A DNA stretch of 64,000 nt from Agromyces humatus. Lineage in GTDB: Bacteria > Actinomycetota > Actinomycetes > Actinomycetales > Microbacteriaceae. Below are positions 8,715 through 18,095 of this stretch, one piece after another. The stretch covers positions 248,001 through 312,000 of the forward strand of contig NZ_JAJQPD010000003.1 in NCBI RefSeq assembly GCF_021228295.1, in the 5' to 3' direction. The notes beneath the pieces were generated by a model, which ran no database searches, was not told the DNA's origin, and saw only the letters and a program-made list of their open reading frames with translations. The translations under genes were made by a program, and so were the position numbers. Positions within the stretch are counted from its first letter, which is position 1. Every line of letters starts with the position of its first letter.

Positions 8715-9239
8715 TTAGAAGGGGGTCTCGTCGCCGTAGTTGGTGCCGGGCGTGTTCCAGACGTCGCCGCCGCCGCCGCCCTGCTGGGCTGCTGCGGGCG
8801 CGCTGGGTGCCCATGCGTCGTCGGACTGGCCGCCCCCGAAGGAGCCGCCGCCGCCGCCGACCGCACCGCGGTTCGACTGGGCGCGCGTCACGGACGCGGT
8901 GGCGTAGCGCAGGCTCGGACCGATCTCGTCGATCTCGAGCTCCATGGTGGTGCGCTTCTCGCCTTCCTTCGTCTCGTAGGAACGCTGCTTGAGACGCCCG
9001 GAAGCGATGACCCGGGAACCCTTGGTGAGAGATCCGGCGACGTGCTCGGCGAATTCACGCCAGACGCTCGCGCGCAGGAACAACGCTTCACCGTCCTTCC
9101 ACTCGTTCGCCTGACGGTCGAACGTGCGGGGGGTGGACGCAATGGTGAAGTTGGCAACCGCGAGTCCGTTCTGCGTGTAGCGCAGCTCGGGATCTGCAGT
9201 GAGGTTGCCCACCACGGTGATGATGGTCTCGCCGGCCAT
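8715..9239 (-). CDS. ssb: Single-stranded DNA-binding protein
   Basis: A 174-residue SSB. The OB fold occupies about residues 4-110 ([19 protein letters not shown] through [17 protein letters not shown]). A Gly/Ser/Gln-rich linker ([11 protein letters not shown]) follows, and the acidic partner-binding tip ends DETPF, the actinobacterial variant of DDIPF. It coats ssDNA at forks and recruits repair proteins. Second gene of the rpsF operon, in the classical arrangement. Confidence 0.97.
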   Translation of the reverse strand: MAGETIITVVGNLTADPELRYTQNGLAVANFTIASTPRTFDRQANEWKDGEALFLRASVWREFAEHVAGSLTKGSRVIASGRLKQRSYETKEGEKRTTMELEIDEIGPSLRYATASVTRAQSNRGAVGGGGGSFGGGQSDDAWAPSAPAAAQQGGGGGDVWNTPGTNYGDETPF

Positions 9240-9244
9240 GGGGA

Positions 9245-9676
9245 CTAGGCGTCCTTCTTGGCCGAGGCAGGTGCCGCGGCGACGGCAGCAGCCGGGGCGG
9301 CGGCCTTCGCACCGGCCCGGGCGGAAGCGGCGGCCTTCTTCGCGGCCTTCTCCTCCTGCGCCTTGGCGTGGGCGGCGACCTGGGCGATCGCCTCTTCGGC
9401 GCGGAGCACCTTGGTGCGCATGACGGCCTCGCTGAGGTTCAGCTGGCGGTCGAGCTCATCGGTGGTCTTGGACTCAGCGGTGAAGTCGACGACGGCGTAG
9501 ATGCCCTCGGACTTCTTGTTGATCTCGTAGGCCAGACGACGACGTCCCCAGATGTCGACCTTGTCGACGGTGCCGCCATCATTACGGATGACGTTGAGGA
9601 ACTTGTCAAGGCTGGGAGCAACGGTGCGCTCATCGATCTCGGGATCGAGGATAACCATCAGCTCGTATTGGTGCAT
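9245..9676 (-). CDS. rpsF: 30S ribosomal protein S6 with long Ala/Lys-rich tail
   Basis: A 143-residue bS6. Residues 1-96 are the canonical domain ([40 protein letters not shown]). The final ~45 residues are an Ala/Lys/Pro-rich tail ([18 protein letters not shown]) that makes it longer than the usual ~96 residues. First gene of the operon, with a strong AGGAGG-like site just upstream of ATG 9676. It pairs with S18 in the 30S platform. Confidence 0.97.
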   Translation of the reverse strand: MHQYELMVILDPEIDERTVAPSLDKFLNVIRNDGGTVDKVDIWGRRRLAYEINKKSEGIYAVVDFTAESKTTDELDRQLNLSEAVMRTKVLRAEEAIAQVAAHAKAQEEKAAKKAAASARAGAKAAAPAAAVAAAPASAKKDA

Positions 9677-9837
9677 GACTAACCCACCTCCTTCGGACTC
9701 AAACGGCTACAGGATCTCTGCAGCAGGAGGGTTGTGCATACGTCACGTCGTGGAGGCCGCACAATCGCGGCGCACGGGCAACCGGTACAGCCTAGCGGAT
9801 GTCCCTCCCCGGCGCCATTCGCCCCCTCGCCAATCGC

Positions 9838-9906
9838 TTCCCGGGGTGCTTTCGTGCCAGATTCCCCCGAATGAGCCCCGGTTGTGGCACGAAAGCACCC
9901 TCGGGA
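9838..9906. repeat. 69-nt palindromic element, copy A (left of the AbiEi-type gene)
   Basis: The left arm GGGTGCTTTCGTGCCA pairs with the right arm TGGCACGAAAGCACCC, the outer bases being TTCCCGG and TCGGGA. A second copy of identical length and the same orientation lies at 11022-11090. The pair brackets the AbiEi-type gene; this copy ends 3 bp before that gene's stop codon and could also act as its terminator. Confidence 0.8.
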
Positions 9907-9909
9907 TGC

Positions 9910-10887
9910 TCATGGACGGGCACGACGGGGGAGGCCGAGGTCATCGAGCACCCCGGCCAAGCTCCGCGGACGCATCGCGGTCCTCCAATCCCAATGGGCC
10001 GAACGGCGGCGGTGCCGAGTGCCGATCCGCTGATCGCGCTTCTTCTCGTCCAGGATCACCTGCTCGACGGTTCGCCCGCCTCGATACCTCGGATCGAGGT
10101 ACTTGAGGTCGCCGTCGAACTCACCGAAGGCGCCGAAATCGGGCCAGTCGAAGTCCACGCGATCGATGCCCCCGGCGGCCCGGTCGAAGACGACCTGCAG
10201 CTCCGGCGGCGGATACCCGAGCAGATGCATCTGGGCGCGACTCAAGGACTCGCCGGGCGACTCGGCGCGATGGTCGGCGAACTCGATCGCCCGCAGCGCG
10301 GCGCTTGCACCCGTACGCCGCCCGAACTCCCGGAGCCTCTGCGTGACCCGCTCGGCGGGAACCCCGCGCGCGACCACGAACGCCCCGGATCGCAGGAACG
10401 CTCCGGTCGAGGCATCCAGTGCGACGACCGCCCCGACGAAGTCACGGTCGCAGACAAGGTCGGTAACGGTCTGGAGGAGCCCGGTGACGAGGAAGCCGTT
10501 GCGCTCGACGACTTCGGCGGCGTCGAATGGCGTGCGACGCCAGCGAACTCCGTTCATCGAACGCGGGCGCGTCGACCGAGCGTCGACCAATTCGACCGCG
10601 TCGGGTGCCGGACCGATGCGGGGGATGCCCCACACGACCGCCGCGGCCTCATGCGAGAGCACGACTCGAGAGCGTCGGGTGCCGACGACCGCCTCAATTC
10701 GTGCGAGCTCGCCCCGGCGGGCGTTCGCCGCGGCGAGCTCTTCAGGGACTGCGTATGCTCCGGCTCGCACTCGGACGAGTGTTCCGGCGTTCACGCAGCG
10801 ATGAGTGGTGCGCCGCGACGTGTCGAGGGAGGCGGGGTTCGCGCGGAATCGAAGCTCGACGGGAAGGTCGTCGTTCTGAACGCTCAT
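9910..10887 (-). CDS. AbiEi-type antitoxin-like protein with C-terminal nuclease-like domain
   Basis: A 325-residue protein with the actinobacterial 'type IV toxin-antitoxin AbiEi family' layout. An N-terminal winged helix region (GTLVRVRAGAYAVPEEL) is followed by a middle domain (VVLSHEAAAVVWGIPR). The C-terminal region SPGESLSR, VDFDWPDFGAFGEFDG, DLKYLDP and EKKRDQRI resembles DUF559/Vsr-like endonuclease folds. ATG 10887 (MSVQNDDLPVELRF) was chosen because upstream sequence is not protein-like. No AbiEii toxin gene is adjacent, so it is an orphan. It sits alone between two copies of a 69-nt palindrome, which suggests a discrete insertion. Function in defence is inference. Confidence 0.72.
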   Translation of the reverse strand: MSVQNDDLPVELRFRANPASLDTSRRTTHRCVNAGTLVRVRAGAYAVPEELAAANARRGELARIEAVVGTRRSRVVLSHEAAAVVWGIPRIGPAPDAVELVDARSTRPRSMNGVRWRRTPFDAAEVVERNGFLVTGLLQTVTDLVCDRDFVGAVVALDASTGAFLRSGAFVVARGVPAERVTQRLREFGRRTGASAALRAIEFADHRAESPGESLSRAQMHLLGYPPPELQVVFDRAAGGIDRVDFDWPDFGAFGEFDGDLKYLDPRYRGGRTVEQVILDEKKRDQRIGTRHRRRSAHWDWRTAMRPRSLAGVLDDLGLPRRARP

Positions 10888-11021
10888 CAGCCGATGGTGC
10901 CTCGTTCGTCGTGCCGACCATCCCGCTCGAAGCCGAGCTGTGAACGTTCTGGCCCCCGCCATCCCTGTGGAGGACCACTCTCTCCGTCACCACATCGCCT
11001 GCCTCCAACCCGCGCACCACG

Positions 11022-11090
11022 TTCCCGGGGTGCTTTCGCGCCAGAATCCGCCCGGGGTGCCCGCATTCTGGCACGAAAGCACCCTCGGAA
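11022..11090. repeat. 69-nt palindromic element, copy B (right of the AbiEi-type gene)
   Basis: The arms GGTGCTTTCGCGCCAGAAT and ATTCTGGCACGAAAGCACC pair with a single mismatch, within the same TTCCCGGGG...CCCTCGG frame as copy A at 9838-9906. Both copies are 69 nt and point the same way. Confidence 0.8.
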
Positions 11091-11108
11091 CGGGGGTGGG
11101 GCTCGCGC

Positions 11109-11174
11109 GAGGGCGGGAGCGAGAGCGGGAGGGCGGGAGCGCGGGAGGGCGGGAGCGCGGGAGCGCGGGAGCGC
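11109..11174. repeat. GGGAGCGC short tandem repeat
   Basis: An imperfect purine-rich array of GGGAG-CG and GGGAGGGC units running to the end of cca. The G-runs of three could support G-quadruplex-like structure on this strand. It may be slippage-prone. Confidence 0.65.
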
Positions 11175-11176
11175 CG

Positions 11177-12616
11177 TCAGGCGCCGGCGGGCTCGCGCGA
11201 CGCCCACCAGGCGCGCAGGCGCTCGGTCGCGGCATCCGTGCCGATCGGTCCCTCGTCGAGCCGTACCTCGAGCAGGAACTTGTAGGCCTCGCCGACGATC
11301 GGCCCGGGCGCCAGCCCGAGGATCGCCATGATCTGCTGCCCGTCGAGCTCGGGGCGCACGGCCGCGAGCTCCTCCTCTTCGGCGAGCACGGCGATGCGCT
11401 CCTCGAGATCGTCGTACGCGAACCCGAGCTGATCGGCCTTGCGGCGGTTGCGCGTCGTGACGTCGGCCCGCGAGACGATGTGCAGCCGCTCGAGCTGGTC
11501 GCCGGCGTCGCGCACGTATCGACGCACGGCCGAGTCGCTCCACGCTCCGTCGGTGTACCCGAAGAACCGCAGGTGCAGTTCGATGATGCGCGACACCGCA
11601 GCGATGGTGTCGTTGTCGAAGCGCAGCGCACGCAGGCGTTTGCGGGCGAGCTTCGCACCGACGACGTCGTGATGGTGGAAACTGACCGACCCGCCCGGCT
11701 CGTACCGCCTGGTCGCGGGCTTGCCGATGTCGTGCATCAGCGCTGCGAGGCGCACGACGAGGTCGGGGGAGTCGAGCACGCCGCGCGACTTCTCGTAGTC
11801 GATCGCCTGCTCGAGCACCATGATCGAGTGCTCGTACACGTCTTTGTGGCGGTGGTGCTCGTCGCGTTCGAGGCGCAGCGCGGGCACTTCGGGGATCACG
11901 AGGTCGGCGAGCCCCGATTCGACGAGCAGTCGGATGCCGCGGCGCGGCGCACCCGTCAGGAGCAGTTTCGACAGCTCATCGCGAACCCGCTCGGCGGAGA
12001 TGCGTTCGATCGCGGGCGCGAGGTCGTCCATGGCCCTGCGCGTGGAGTCTTCGACCTCGAAGCCCAGCTGCGACGCGAAGCGTGCGGCGCGCAGCATGCG
12101 CAGCGGGTCGTCGCCGAAGGACTGCTCGGGCGCGGCGGGGGTGCGCAGCACGCCCGCCACGAGGTCTTCGACGCCGCCCGACGGGTCGACGAGCTCGAGC
12201 TTCGGCAGCCGCAGTGCGAGCGAATTCACGGTGAAGTCGCGGCGTGTGAGGTCGTCTTCCAGCGACGATCCGAACGCCACCTCGGGTTTGCGCGAGTCTC
12301 CGTCGTAGGCGTCGGCCCGGTAGGTGGTGATCTCGACGGTCTCGCCCGCGATCTTCGCGCCGATCGTGCCGAATGCGCGGCCGATGTCCCAGTGCGCCTC
12401 GGCGATGGGCTTCACGATCGCGAGGATCTCGTCGGGAGTGGCATCCGTCGTGAAATCGAGGTCGCTGACCGGTCGACCGAGGAAGGCGTCACGCACCGGG
12501 CCGCCGACGAGCGCGAGTTCGTGGCCCGATGCCTCGAATGCCGCGGCGAGCTTCGCCACGGTCGGCGAAGCCGCCAGCTCGCCCAGCCGGTCGAGGGCTG
12601 CCGCGACACTCTGCAT
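11177..12616 (-). CDS. cca: CCA tRNA nucleotidyltransferase with HD domain
   Basis: A 479-residue enzyme that adds or repairs the 3' CCA of tRNAs. The class II nucleotidyltransferase head shows LVGGPVRDAFLGRP and SDLDF, giving the metal-binding Asp52 and Asp54, then RRDFTVNSLAL. The neck and body domain DDPLRMLRAARFASQLGF follows, then an HD phosphohydrolase-like domain (LAALMHDIGKPATR). ATG 12616 precedes the conserved head. Three tRNAs in this window differ: tRNA-Leu encodes CCA, whereas tRNA-Ile and tRNA-Ala do not, so they need this enzyme. Divergent from the DUF6049 gene. Confidence 0.95.
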   Translation of the reverse strand: MQSVAAALDRLGELAASPTVAKLAAAFEASGHELALVGGPVRDAFLGRPVSDLDFTTDATPDEILAIVKPIAEAHWDIGRAFGTIGAKIAGETVEITTYRADAYDGDSRKPEVAFGSSLEDDLTRRDFTVNSLALRLPKLELVDPSGGVEDLVAGVLRTPAAPEQSFGDDPLRMLRAARFASQLGFEVEDSTRRAMDDLAPAIERISAERVRDELSKLLLTGAPRRGIRLLVESGLADLVIPEVPALRLERDEHHRHKDVYEHSIMVLEQAIDYEKSRGVLDSPDLVVRLAALMHDIGKPATRRYEPGGSVSFHHHDVVGAKLARKRLRALRFDNDTIAAVSRIIELHLRFFGYTDGAWSDSAVRRYVRDAGDQLERLHIVSRADVTTRNRRKADQLGFAYDDLEERIAVLAEEEELAAVRPELDGQQIMAILGLAPGPIVGEAYKFLLEVRLDEGPIGTDAATERLRAWWASREPAGA

Positions 12617-12717
12617 GCCCCCATGTTAAGTGGAGTCGCCCGCGACGACCTGCGCGGCCCCCCTCCGCCTGTGGAGATCGAGCGGATACACGGGGGCCAA
12701 CCCGTAGAATCGCGTGC

Positions 12718-15231
12718 ATGTCCGACGAGTCGATTCCTGCGCGCGCGCCCGCAGAACGACTCCGGTCGACCGACGACTCGATTGCGGATGCCCCGTCCGC
12801 CGGTTCGGGCGCGATCGCAGAGGCCGAGATCGAGTCCGGTCCGCGCCGCCGGCGCGGTGTCGCCCTCGGCATCGCAGCCGCCGCGATCGTCGCGGTCATC
12901 GCCGCACCGCTCGGCGCCCTCGCCGTCTCCGACGCGCGCGGTACCGCTGAGACCTCGATCGATGCGGTCGGCGGCCCGGCCGCATCCGCTCGCCTTTCCG
13001 AGCCCACCGCCGACGTCGACGGCGTCGAGCTGCACATCGCGCCGACGGTCGACACCATCGTCACGACCGGCGCACCGCTGACCGTCAGCGTCGAGATCGA
13101 GAACGCGACGGCCGAGGCGCTCGCACCCGGAACCATGCGCCTGACCCGTGCCGAGGGCCCGATCGACGGCACCAGCGAGCTCGTTGCGTGGCTGGGTGCC
13201 CGAGGCGATGCCGCCGATGCGCCGGCCGGCGACGGGGTCGTCGTGCTCGAGGCCGAGTCGCGCGCGGTGGCCGCAGGATCGACCACGGTCGTGTCGTTCA
13301 CGGTGCCCGCGAACGCGCTCGGCGCCGCCGACGACGGGCCGGTGCTCGGCCTCGGCGCCGAGATCGTGATCGACGGCATACTCGTCGCCTCGGCGGGCGC
13401 GGCGTTCGCGACCTCGACGGCGCCGGCTCCGAATCCGACGTCGCTCGCGATCGTCTACCCCCTGACGGTGCCCGCCGAACCGGCCGGGCTCTTCACGGCC
13501 GAGCAACTCGAGGAGTGGACCGCCCCCCTCGGCCTGCTCGATCGACAGCTCGACGCGGTCGCCGACAAGCGGGTGGCGATCGGCATCGACCCGCGCATCA
13601 TCGCCTCGATCCGGGTGCTGGGAACGGCCGCTCCGGACTCCGCCGCGCGGTGGCTGGCACGACTCGGCAGCATCACGAACGAGACCTTCCCGCTTGCCTA
13701 TGCCGATGCCGACGTGGCGTTGCAGGCGCAGCTCGACCTGCCCGGCCTGCTGGCGCCGACGACGTTCTCCGACGTGCTCGATCCCGATGCCTTCGCCGAC
13801 GTCGAGCCACCCGTCGACGGTGCCGAGACGCCCACGCCGACGCCGACCGCCCCTGAGACCGGCGCGGCGACACCCGAACCGACCGACCCCGCAGATCCCA
13901 CCGGCGTCCTGCCGACGACCGAGGAGATCCTCGCCTGGCCGTACACCCGCACCGACATCGCGTGGCCCGCCGATGACACGATCGCGACCGGCGACCTCGG
14001 CTACCTCGATGCGGCTGGACTCACCACCGCGATCGTCGCGCCGGGAAACGTCACCCCACTCGATGGCCGCGTCGACGCCGCGTCGGCCGTCGAGGGCTCG
14101 ACCGCGGTCGTCGCCGATGCACGACTCACGGCGTCGCTGCGCTCGGCTTCGACCGCGTCGACCGAGACCGAGTGGCGTTCCGCTGCGGGCGGGCTGCTCG
14201 CAGAACTCGCGATCGACGCCGAGTCCGGCCGCCCGGCGACGATGCTCGCGACGTTCGACCGCGGCGCCTACGCGAACGCCGACCGCGTCGCCGACACGAT
14301 CGACGAGGCGACCGGCAACGCCTGGGTGCGCCCCGCCGGCCTCTCCGATGCGATCGGCGCGCCGCCTGTCGCGCGCACGCTCGTCGATGAGCCCGAAGAC
14401 GATCAGCGTCGCATCGCCGCAGAGCGCATGATCGCCGTCGAGGCCGAGGTCGACGCGTTCGCGACCGTGCTCGATGACCCCCGCCTGCTCACCGGACCGG
14501 TGCGGCGCGACCTGCTCGCACTGCTCGACGTCGCGTGGCTCGGCGACACCGGCGCGTGGAATGCCGCGATCAACACGTGGCTCACCGAACGACGGGCGAC
14601 GCTCGATTCGGTGTCGGTGGTGCCGAGCAGCAGCGTGCTGGTCGTCGCCCGCGAGTCTCCGTTGCCGACGACGGTGCTCAACGCGCTGCCATACCCCGCG
14701 ACGGTCATCGTCTCGGCCGACCCCTCCAACGGCCGGCTCATCGTCGAAGACAGCGTCGAGGTCACCGTCGGCGCCGAGTCGCGAAGCACCGTGCAGGTGC
14801 CGATCGCGGCCGGGGTCGGCCGCGGCGAGGTCACGATCGCCGTCTCGCTCGCCTCGCCCACTGGTGTGCCGGTGGGCGGCACGGTGAACGTCGAAGCGAA
14901 TGTGCAGGCCGACTGGGAGGGCCTCGGCGCTGCGATCCTCGCGACCGCAGTCGCACTGTTCTTCGGCTTCGGCATCTGGCGCAACATCCGCCGTCGCCGC
15001 CGGCAGCGTGCCGAGGCGGCCGCCGGGGGCGCCGAGGTGTCCGAGAACGCCGAGACCCGTGAGACGACGGATGACGCGACTTCGGCGGATTCCGAACAAC
15101 GCGAAGCCGAGGCATCCGATTCGACATCAACCGATCACGCGGATTCCGATTCGGATTCGTCCGGCCCCGCGACATCCGAAGGCGTAACCGATGAAACCCG
15201 CACCGATACCCCCGAGCCGCGGAATGACTGA
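12718..15231 (+). CDS. DUF6049 family large envelope protein, partner of MurJ
   Basis: An 837-residue protein. An N-terminal cytoplasmic segment (1-~42) ends in basic GPRRRRGVA, then comes a signal or anchor helix (ALGIAAAAIVAVIAAPLGAL). A large extracytoplasmic part rich in Ala/Asp/Thr follows, with a TPTPTAPETGAATP linker near residue 380, then a C-terminal transmembrane helix (AAILATAVALFFGFGIW), a basic stop (RRRRRQR) and an acidic Ser/Asp/Glu-rich tail. It overlaps the likely murJ start by about 40 bp, as the DUF6049-MurJ pair often does in actinobacteria. The function is not established; a role in envelope assembly is inferred from MurJ coupling. Confidence 0.85.
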   Translation: MSDESIPARAPAERLRSTDDSIADAPSAGSGAIAEAEIESGPRRRRGVALGIAAAAIVAVIAAPLGALAVSDARGTAETSIDAVGGPAASARLSEPTADVDGVELHIAPTVDTIVTTGAPLTVSVEIENATAEALAPGTMRLTRAEGPIDGTSELVAWLGARGDAADAPAGDGVVVLEAESRAVAAGSTTVVSFTVPANALGAADDGPVLGLGAEIVIDGILVASAGAAFATSTAPAPNPTSLAIVYPLTVPAEPAGLFTAEQLEEWTAPLGLLDRQLDAVADKRVAIGIDPRIIASIRVLGTAAPDSAARWLARLGSITNETFPLAYADADVALQAQLDLPGLLAPTTFSDVLDPDAFADVEPPVDGAETPTPTPTAPETGAATPEPTDPADPTGVLPTTEEILAWPYTRTDIAWPADDTIATGDLGYLDAAGLTTAIVAPGNVTPLDGRVDAASAVEGSTAVVADARLTASLRSASTASTETEWRSAAGGLLAELAIDAESGRPATMLATFDRGAYANADRVADTIDEATGNAWVRPAGLSDAIGAPPVARTLVDEPEDDQRRIAAERMIAVEAEVDAFATVLDDPRLLTGPVRRDLLALLDVAWLGDTGAWNAAINTWLTERRATLDSVSVVPSSSVLVVARESPLPTTVLNALPYPATVIVSADPSNGRLIVEDSVEVTVGAESRSTVQVPIAAGVGRGEVTIAVSLASPTGVPVGGTVNVEANVQADWEGLGAAILATAVALFFGFGIWRNIRRRRRQRAEAAAGGAEVSENAETRETTDDATSADSEQREAEASDSTSTDHADSDSDSSGPATSEGVTDETRTDTPEPRND

Positions 15232-16843
15232 CGGCATCGGCCGCGCGAGCGCGTTCCTCGCGTCGGGCACCATCGTCTCGCGCCTCCTCGGGTTCGTGAA
15301 GGCGATCATCGTCGCCGCGACGATCGGCGTCGTCGGCTCGGCCGGCGCCGACGCGTTCGCCGTGGCCAATGCCCTGCCCAACACCGTGTACGTCATCGTG
15401 GCGGGCGGTGTGCTCAGCGCCGTGCTGGTGCCCCAGATCGTGCGCGCCGGCGCCCACGCCGACGGCGGCAGCGCCTACATCAACAAGCTGCTCACCGTCG
15501 CGCTCGTCATCCTCGCGGGCGCGACGATCCTGGCGACCGCGTTGGCGCCTCTGCTCACGCTGCTCTACGGCGCCACCCTGCCGCGGGCGACCCTCAACCT
15601 CGCGATCGCGTTCGCCTGGTGGTGCCTGCCGCAGATCTTCTTCTACGGCCTGTACACCCTGCTCGGCGAGGTGCTGAACGCCCGGCGCAGCTTCGGGCCG
15701 TTCACCTGGGTGCCGGTGCTCAACAACATCGTCGCGATCGCGGGCCTGCTCGTGTTCGCGTGGGCGTTCGGCGTCGACCCGAGCGGTGCCCGCGCGGCCG
15801 ACGAGTGGACCCCCGCGATGATCGCGGTGCTGGCCGGATCGGCCACGCTCGGCATCGCCGCGCAGGCACTCGTGCTGTTCTGGTTCTGGCGGCGCATCGG
15901 CCTGCGCTACCGCCCCGACTTCGTCTGGCGCGGCGTCGGACTGGGCACCGCGGGGCGCATGGCGGGGTGGACCTTCGGCATGCTGCTGCTCACGACGCTC
16001 GCCGGCATCGTGCAGACCCTCGTGCTCGGCACGGCATCGGGCGAGAACGCGTCGATCGCGGCCGTCGACTACGCCTGGCTCATCTTCATGCTGCCGCACT
16101 CGGTGATCACGGTGTCGATCGCGACGGCCTACTTCACCCGCATGAGCGAACATGCGGCGGCCGACGACCTCGACCGGGTGCGCGACGACCTGTCGGGCGC
16201 GATCCGCGGCATCACGCTCATCATCAACCTCGCGGCTGCGGTACTGCTCGTCATCGCCTACCCGTTCGCCGCGGTGTTCGAGCGGGCGAGCTTCGCCGAC
16301 ACCGCCGCGCTCGGCAACGTGGTCATCGCATTCACGCTCGGGCTCGTGCCGTTCTCGACGCTGTTCGTCGTGCAGCGCACGTTCTACGCGCTCGGCGACA
16401 CCCGCACGCCGTTCCGCTTCACGCTGTTCCAGGTCGTCGTGTTCATCGCGGGCGCAATCGCCTGCCTCGCCCTGCCGAAAGACGTTCTCGCCGCAGGCAT
16501 CGCCCTCGTGACGACCATCGCCTGCATCGCCCAGCTCATGCTTGCTTCGTGGCTGCTGCGCCGCCGCCTGCACACGCTCGACGCTGCCCGCATCGCGCGT
16601 GGGTTCGGACGATCGTTCCTCGCCCTCGTGCTGCCGCTGGCCGCCGGAATCGGGCTCCTCGTGCTGCTCGGGGGCACCACCGACGGCGGGTTCGCGGTCT
16701 CGGGCATCCTCGGATCGATCGTCACGATGGCGATCATCGGCACGGTCATGGCGGCGCTCTACTTCGCCGGGCTCTGGCTGTTGCGCTCGCCCGAGCTGCG
16801 CGGGTTCGCCGAGCCGCTCGTCGACCGGCTGCGCCGGGGCTGA
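15191..16843 (+). CDS. murJ: Lipid II flippase MurJ
   Basis: A 550-residue polytopic protein of the MOP superfamily with about 14 helices. Signatures: ASGTIVSRLLGFVKAIIVAA near the N-terminus, ADAFAVANALPN, and RTFYALGDTRTPF with its conserved charged loop. It exports lipid-linked peptidoglycan precursor. ATG 15191 has a GAAGG site 8 bp upstream and lies inside the DUF6049 frame; the alternative ATG 15224 starts MTDGIGRASAF and overlaps the DUF6049 stop by 8 bp. No cytoplasmic pseudokinase tail like that of mycobacterial MviN is fused. Confidence 0.93.
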   Translation: MKPAPIPPSRGMTDGIGRASAFLASGTIVSRLLGFVKAIIVAATIGVVGSAGADAFAVANALPNTVYVIVAGGVLSAVLVPQIVRAGAHADGGSAYINKLLTVALVILAGATILATALAPLLTLLYGATLPRATLNLAIAFAWWCLPQIFFYGLYTLLGEVLNARRSFGPFTWVPVLNNIVAIAGLLVFAWAFGVDPSGARAADEWTPAMIAVLAGSATLGIAAQALVLFWFWRRIGLRYRPDFVWRGVGLGTAGRMAGWTFGMLLLTTLAGIVQTLVLGTASGENASIAAVDYAWLIFMLPHSVITVSIATAYFTRMSEHAAADDLDRVRDDLSGAIRGITLIINLAAAVLLVIAYPFAAVFERASFADTAALGNVVIAFTLGLVPFSTLFVVQRTFYALGDTRTPFRFTLFQVVVFIAGAIACLALPKDVLAAGIALVTTIACIAQLMLASWLLRRRLHTLDAARIARGFGRSFLALVLPLAAGIGLLVLLGGTTDGGFAVSGILGSIVTMAIIGTVMAALYFAGLWLLRSPELRGFAEPLVDRLRRG

Positions 16844-17015
16844 TCGGCGACCGGGCCATGGCCGCTCGCTGCGGTCAGCACGCGTCAGGCGGCATCCGGC
16901 ACACTCGCGACGCACGAGCGGGCGCTGGAATAGCCGCCGCCTAGACTGTGTTGACCATGGCGTGACATCCGGATGATTCGGATGCCACACCTACGAGAGC
17001 ACAGGGAGCAAACCG

Positions 17016-18032
17016 TTGCGCGACATCATCATCATCGGCTCAGGCCCGGCCGGGTTCACGGCCGCGATCTACGCCGCTCGTGCTGAGCTGAAGCCGCTGC
17101 TCATCGCGAGCTCGGTCGAGATCGGCGGCGAGCTGATGAACACGACCGAGGTCGAGAACTTCCCCGGGTTCCCCGAGGGCATCATGGGTCCCGACCTGAT
17201 GGCGAAACTGCAGGCGCAGGCCGAGCGGTTCGGCACCGAGGTCGTCTACGACGACGTGGTCGAGCTCGAACTCGACGGCCCGGTCAAGCGCGTGAAGCTC
17301 GGCAACGGCGAGACGCACGAGGCCGCGGCGCTCATCTACGCGACGGGCTCGGCGTACCGCAAGCTCGGGCTGCCCGAAGAAGAGGTGCTCTCGGGCCACG
17401 GCCTCTCGTGGTGCGCCACGTGCGACGGCTTCTTCTTCCGCCAGAAGACCATCGCGGTCGTCGGCGGCGGCGACTCGGCCATGGAGGAGGCGACGTTCCT
17501 CACCCGTTTCGCCGACAAGGTCTACGTGATCCACCGCCGCGACACGCTCAAGGCCTCGAAGATCATGCAGCAGCGTGCGTTCGACAACGAGAAGATCGAG
17601 TTCATCTGGAATGCCGAGATCGCCGCCATCCACGGCACCACCGCGGTCACCGGCGTCACCCTGCGCGACACGGTCACCGGTGACGAGCGCGGCCTCGACC
17701 TCGACGGCCTGTTCGTCGCGATCGGCAACGACCCGCGCACGCACCTGGTGCACGGCAAGCTCGAACTCACCCCCGAAGGCACCATCGCCGTCGAGGGCCG
17801 CACGTCGAAGACGAGCCTCCCCGGCGTGTTCGCGGCGGGCGACGTCACCGACCCGCACTACCGCCAGGCGGTCACCGCCGCCGGCTCTGGCACGGTCGCC
17901 GCGCTCGACGCCGAACAGTACCTGGCCGCGCTCCCAAAAGCGCCTGAGGCCGAGGTCGCCGCCGCCGCGACATCCGTCGCCGAGGCCGAAGCGGTCGAAG
18001 CGGTCGAAGCCGAGTTCGCCGTCGTGAATTGA
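17016..18032 (+). CDS. trxB: Thioredoxin reductase
   Basis: A 338-residue FAD/NADPH enzyme. The FAD motif IIGSGPAGFTAAIYAARA is at about 6-23, the redox-active CATC has Cys133 and Cys136, the NADPH motif is VVGGGDSAMEEA, and the second FAD segment is GVFAAGDVTD. The final ~30 residues are an acidic Ala/Glu/Val tail (AEVAAAATSVAEAEAVEAVE) not needed for the fold. The start is TTG 17016, fixed by an AGGGAGC site and the conserved RDIIIIGSG N-terminus. It lies 63 bp before trxA. Confidence 0.96.
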   Translation: MRDIIIIGSGPAGFTAAIYAARAELKPLLIASSVEIGGELMNTTEVENFPGFPEGIMGPDLMAKLQAQAERFGTEVVYDDVVELELDGPVKRVKLGNGETHEAAALIYATGSAYRKLGLPEEEVLSGHGLSWCATCDGFFFRQKTIAVVGGGDSAMEEATFLTRFADKVYVIHRRDTLKASKIMQQRAFDNEKIEFIWNAEIAAIHGTTAVTGVTLRDTVTGDERGLDLDGLFVAIGNDPRTHLVHGKLELTPEGTIAVEGRTSKTSLPGVFAAGDVTDPHYRQAVTAAGSGTVAALDAEQYLAALPKAPEAEVAAAATSVAEAEAVEAVEAEFAVVN

Positions 18033-18095
18033 CGCGGCGCGACATCCGACCACCGGCGAAGCCGGTTCCCTGATTTCCACCCAAAGGAGAACGCA

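Noticed and set aside
12412..15099. 895-codon open frame antisense to the DUF6049 gene
   Set aside because: It is a high-GC shadow: composition is Arg/Gly/Asp-rich without any domain, and the opposite strand encodes a signal-bearing protein coupled to murJ.
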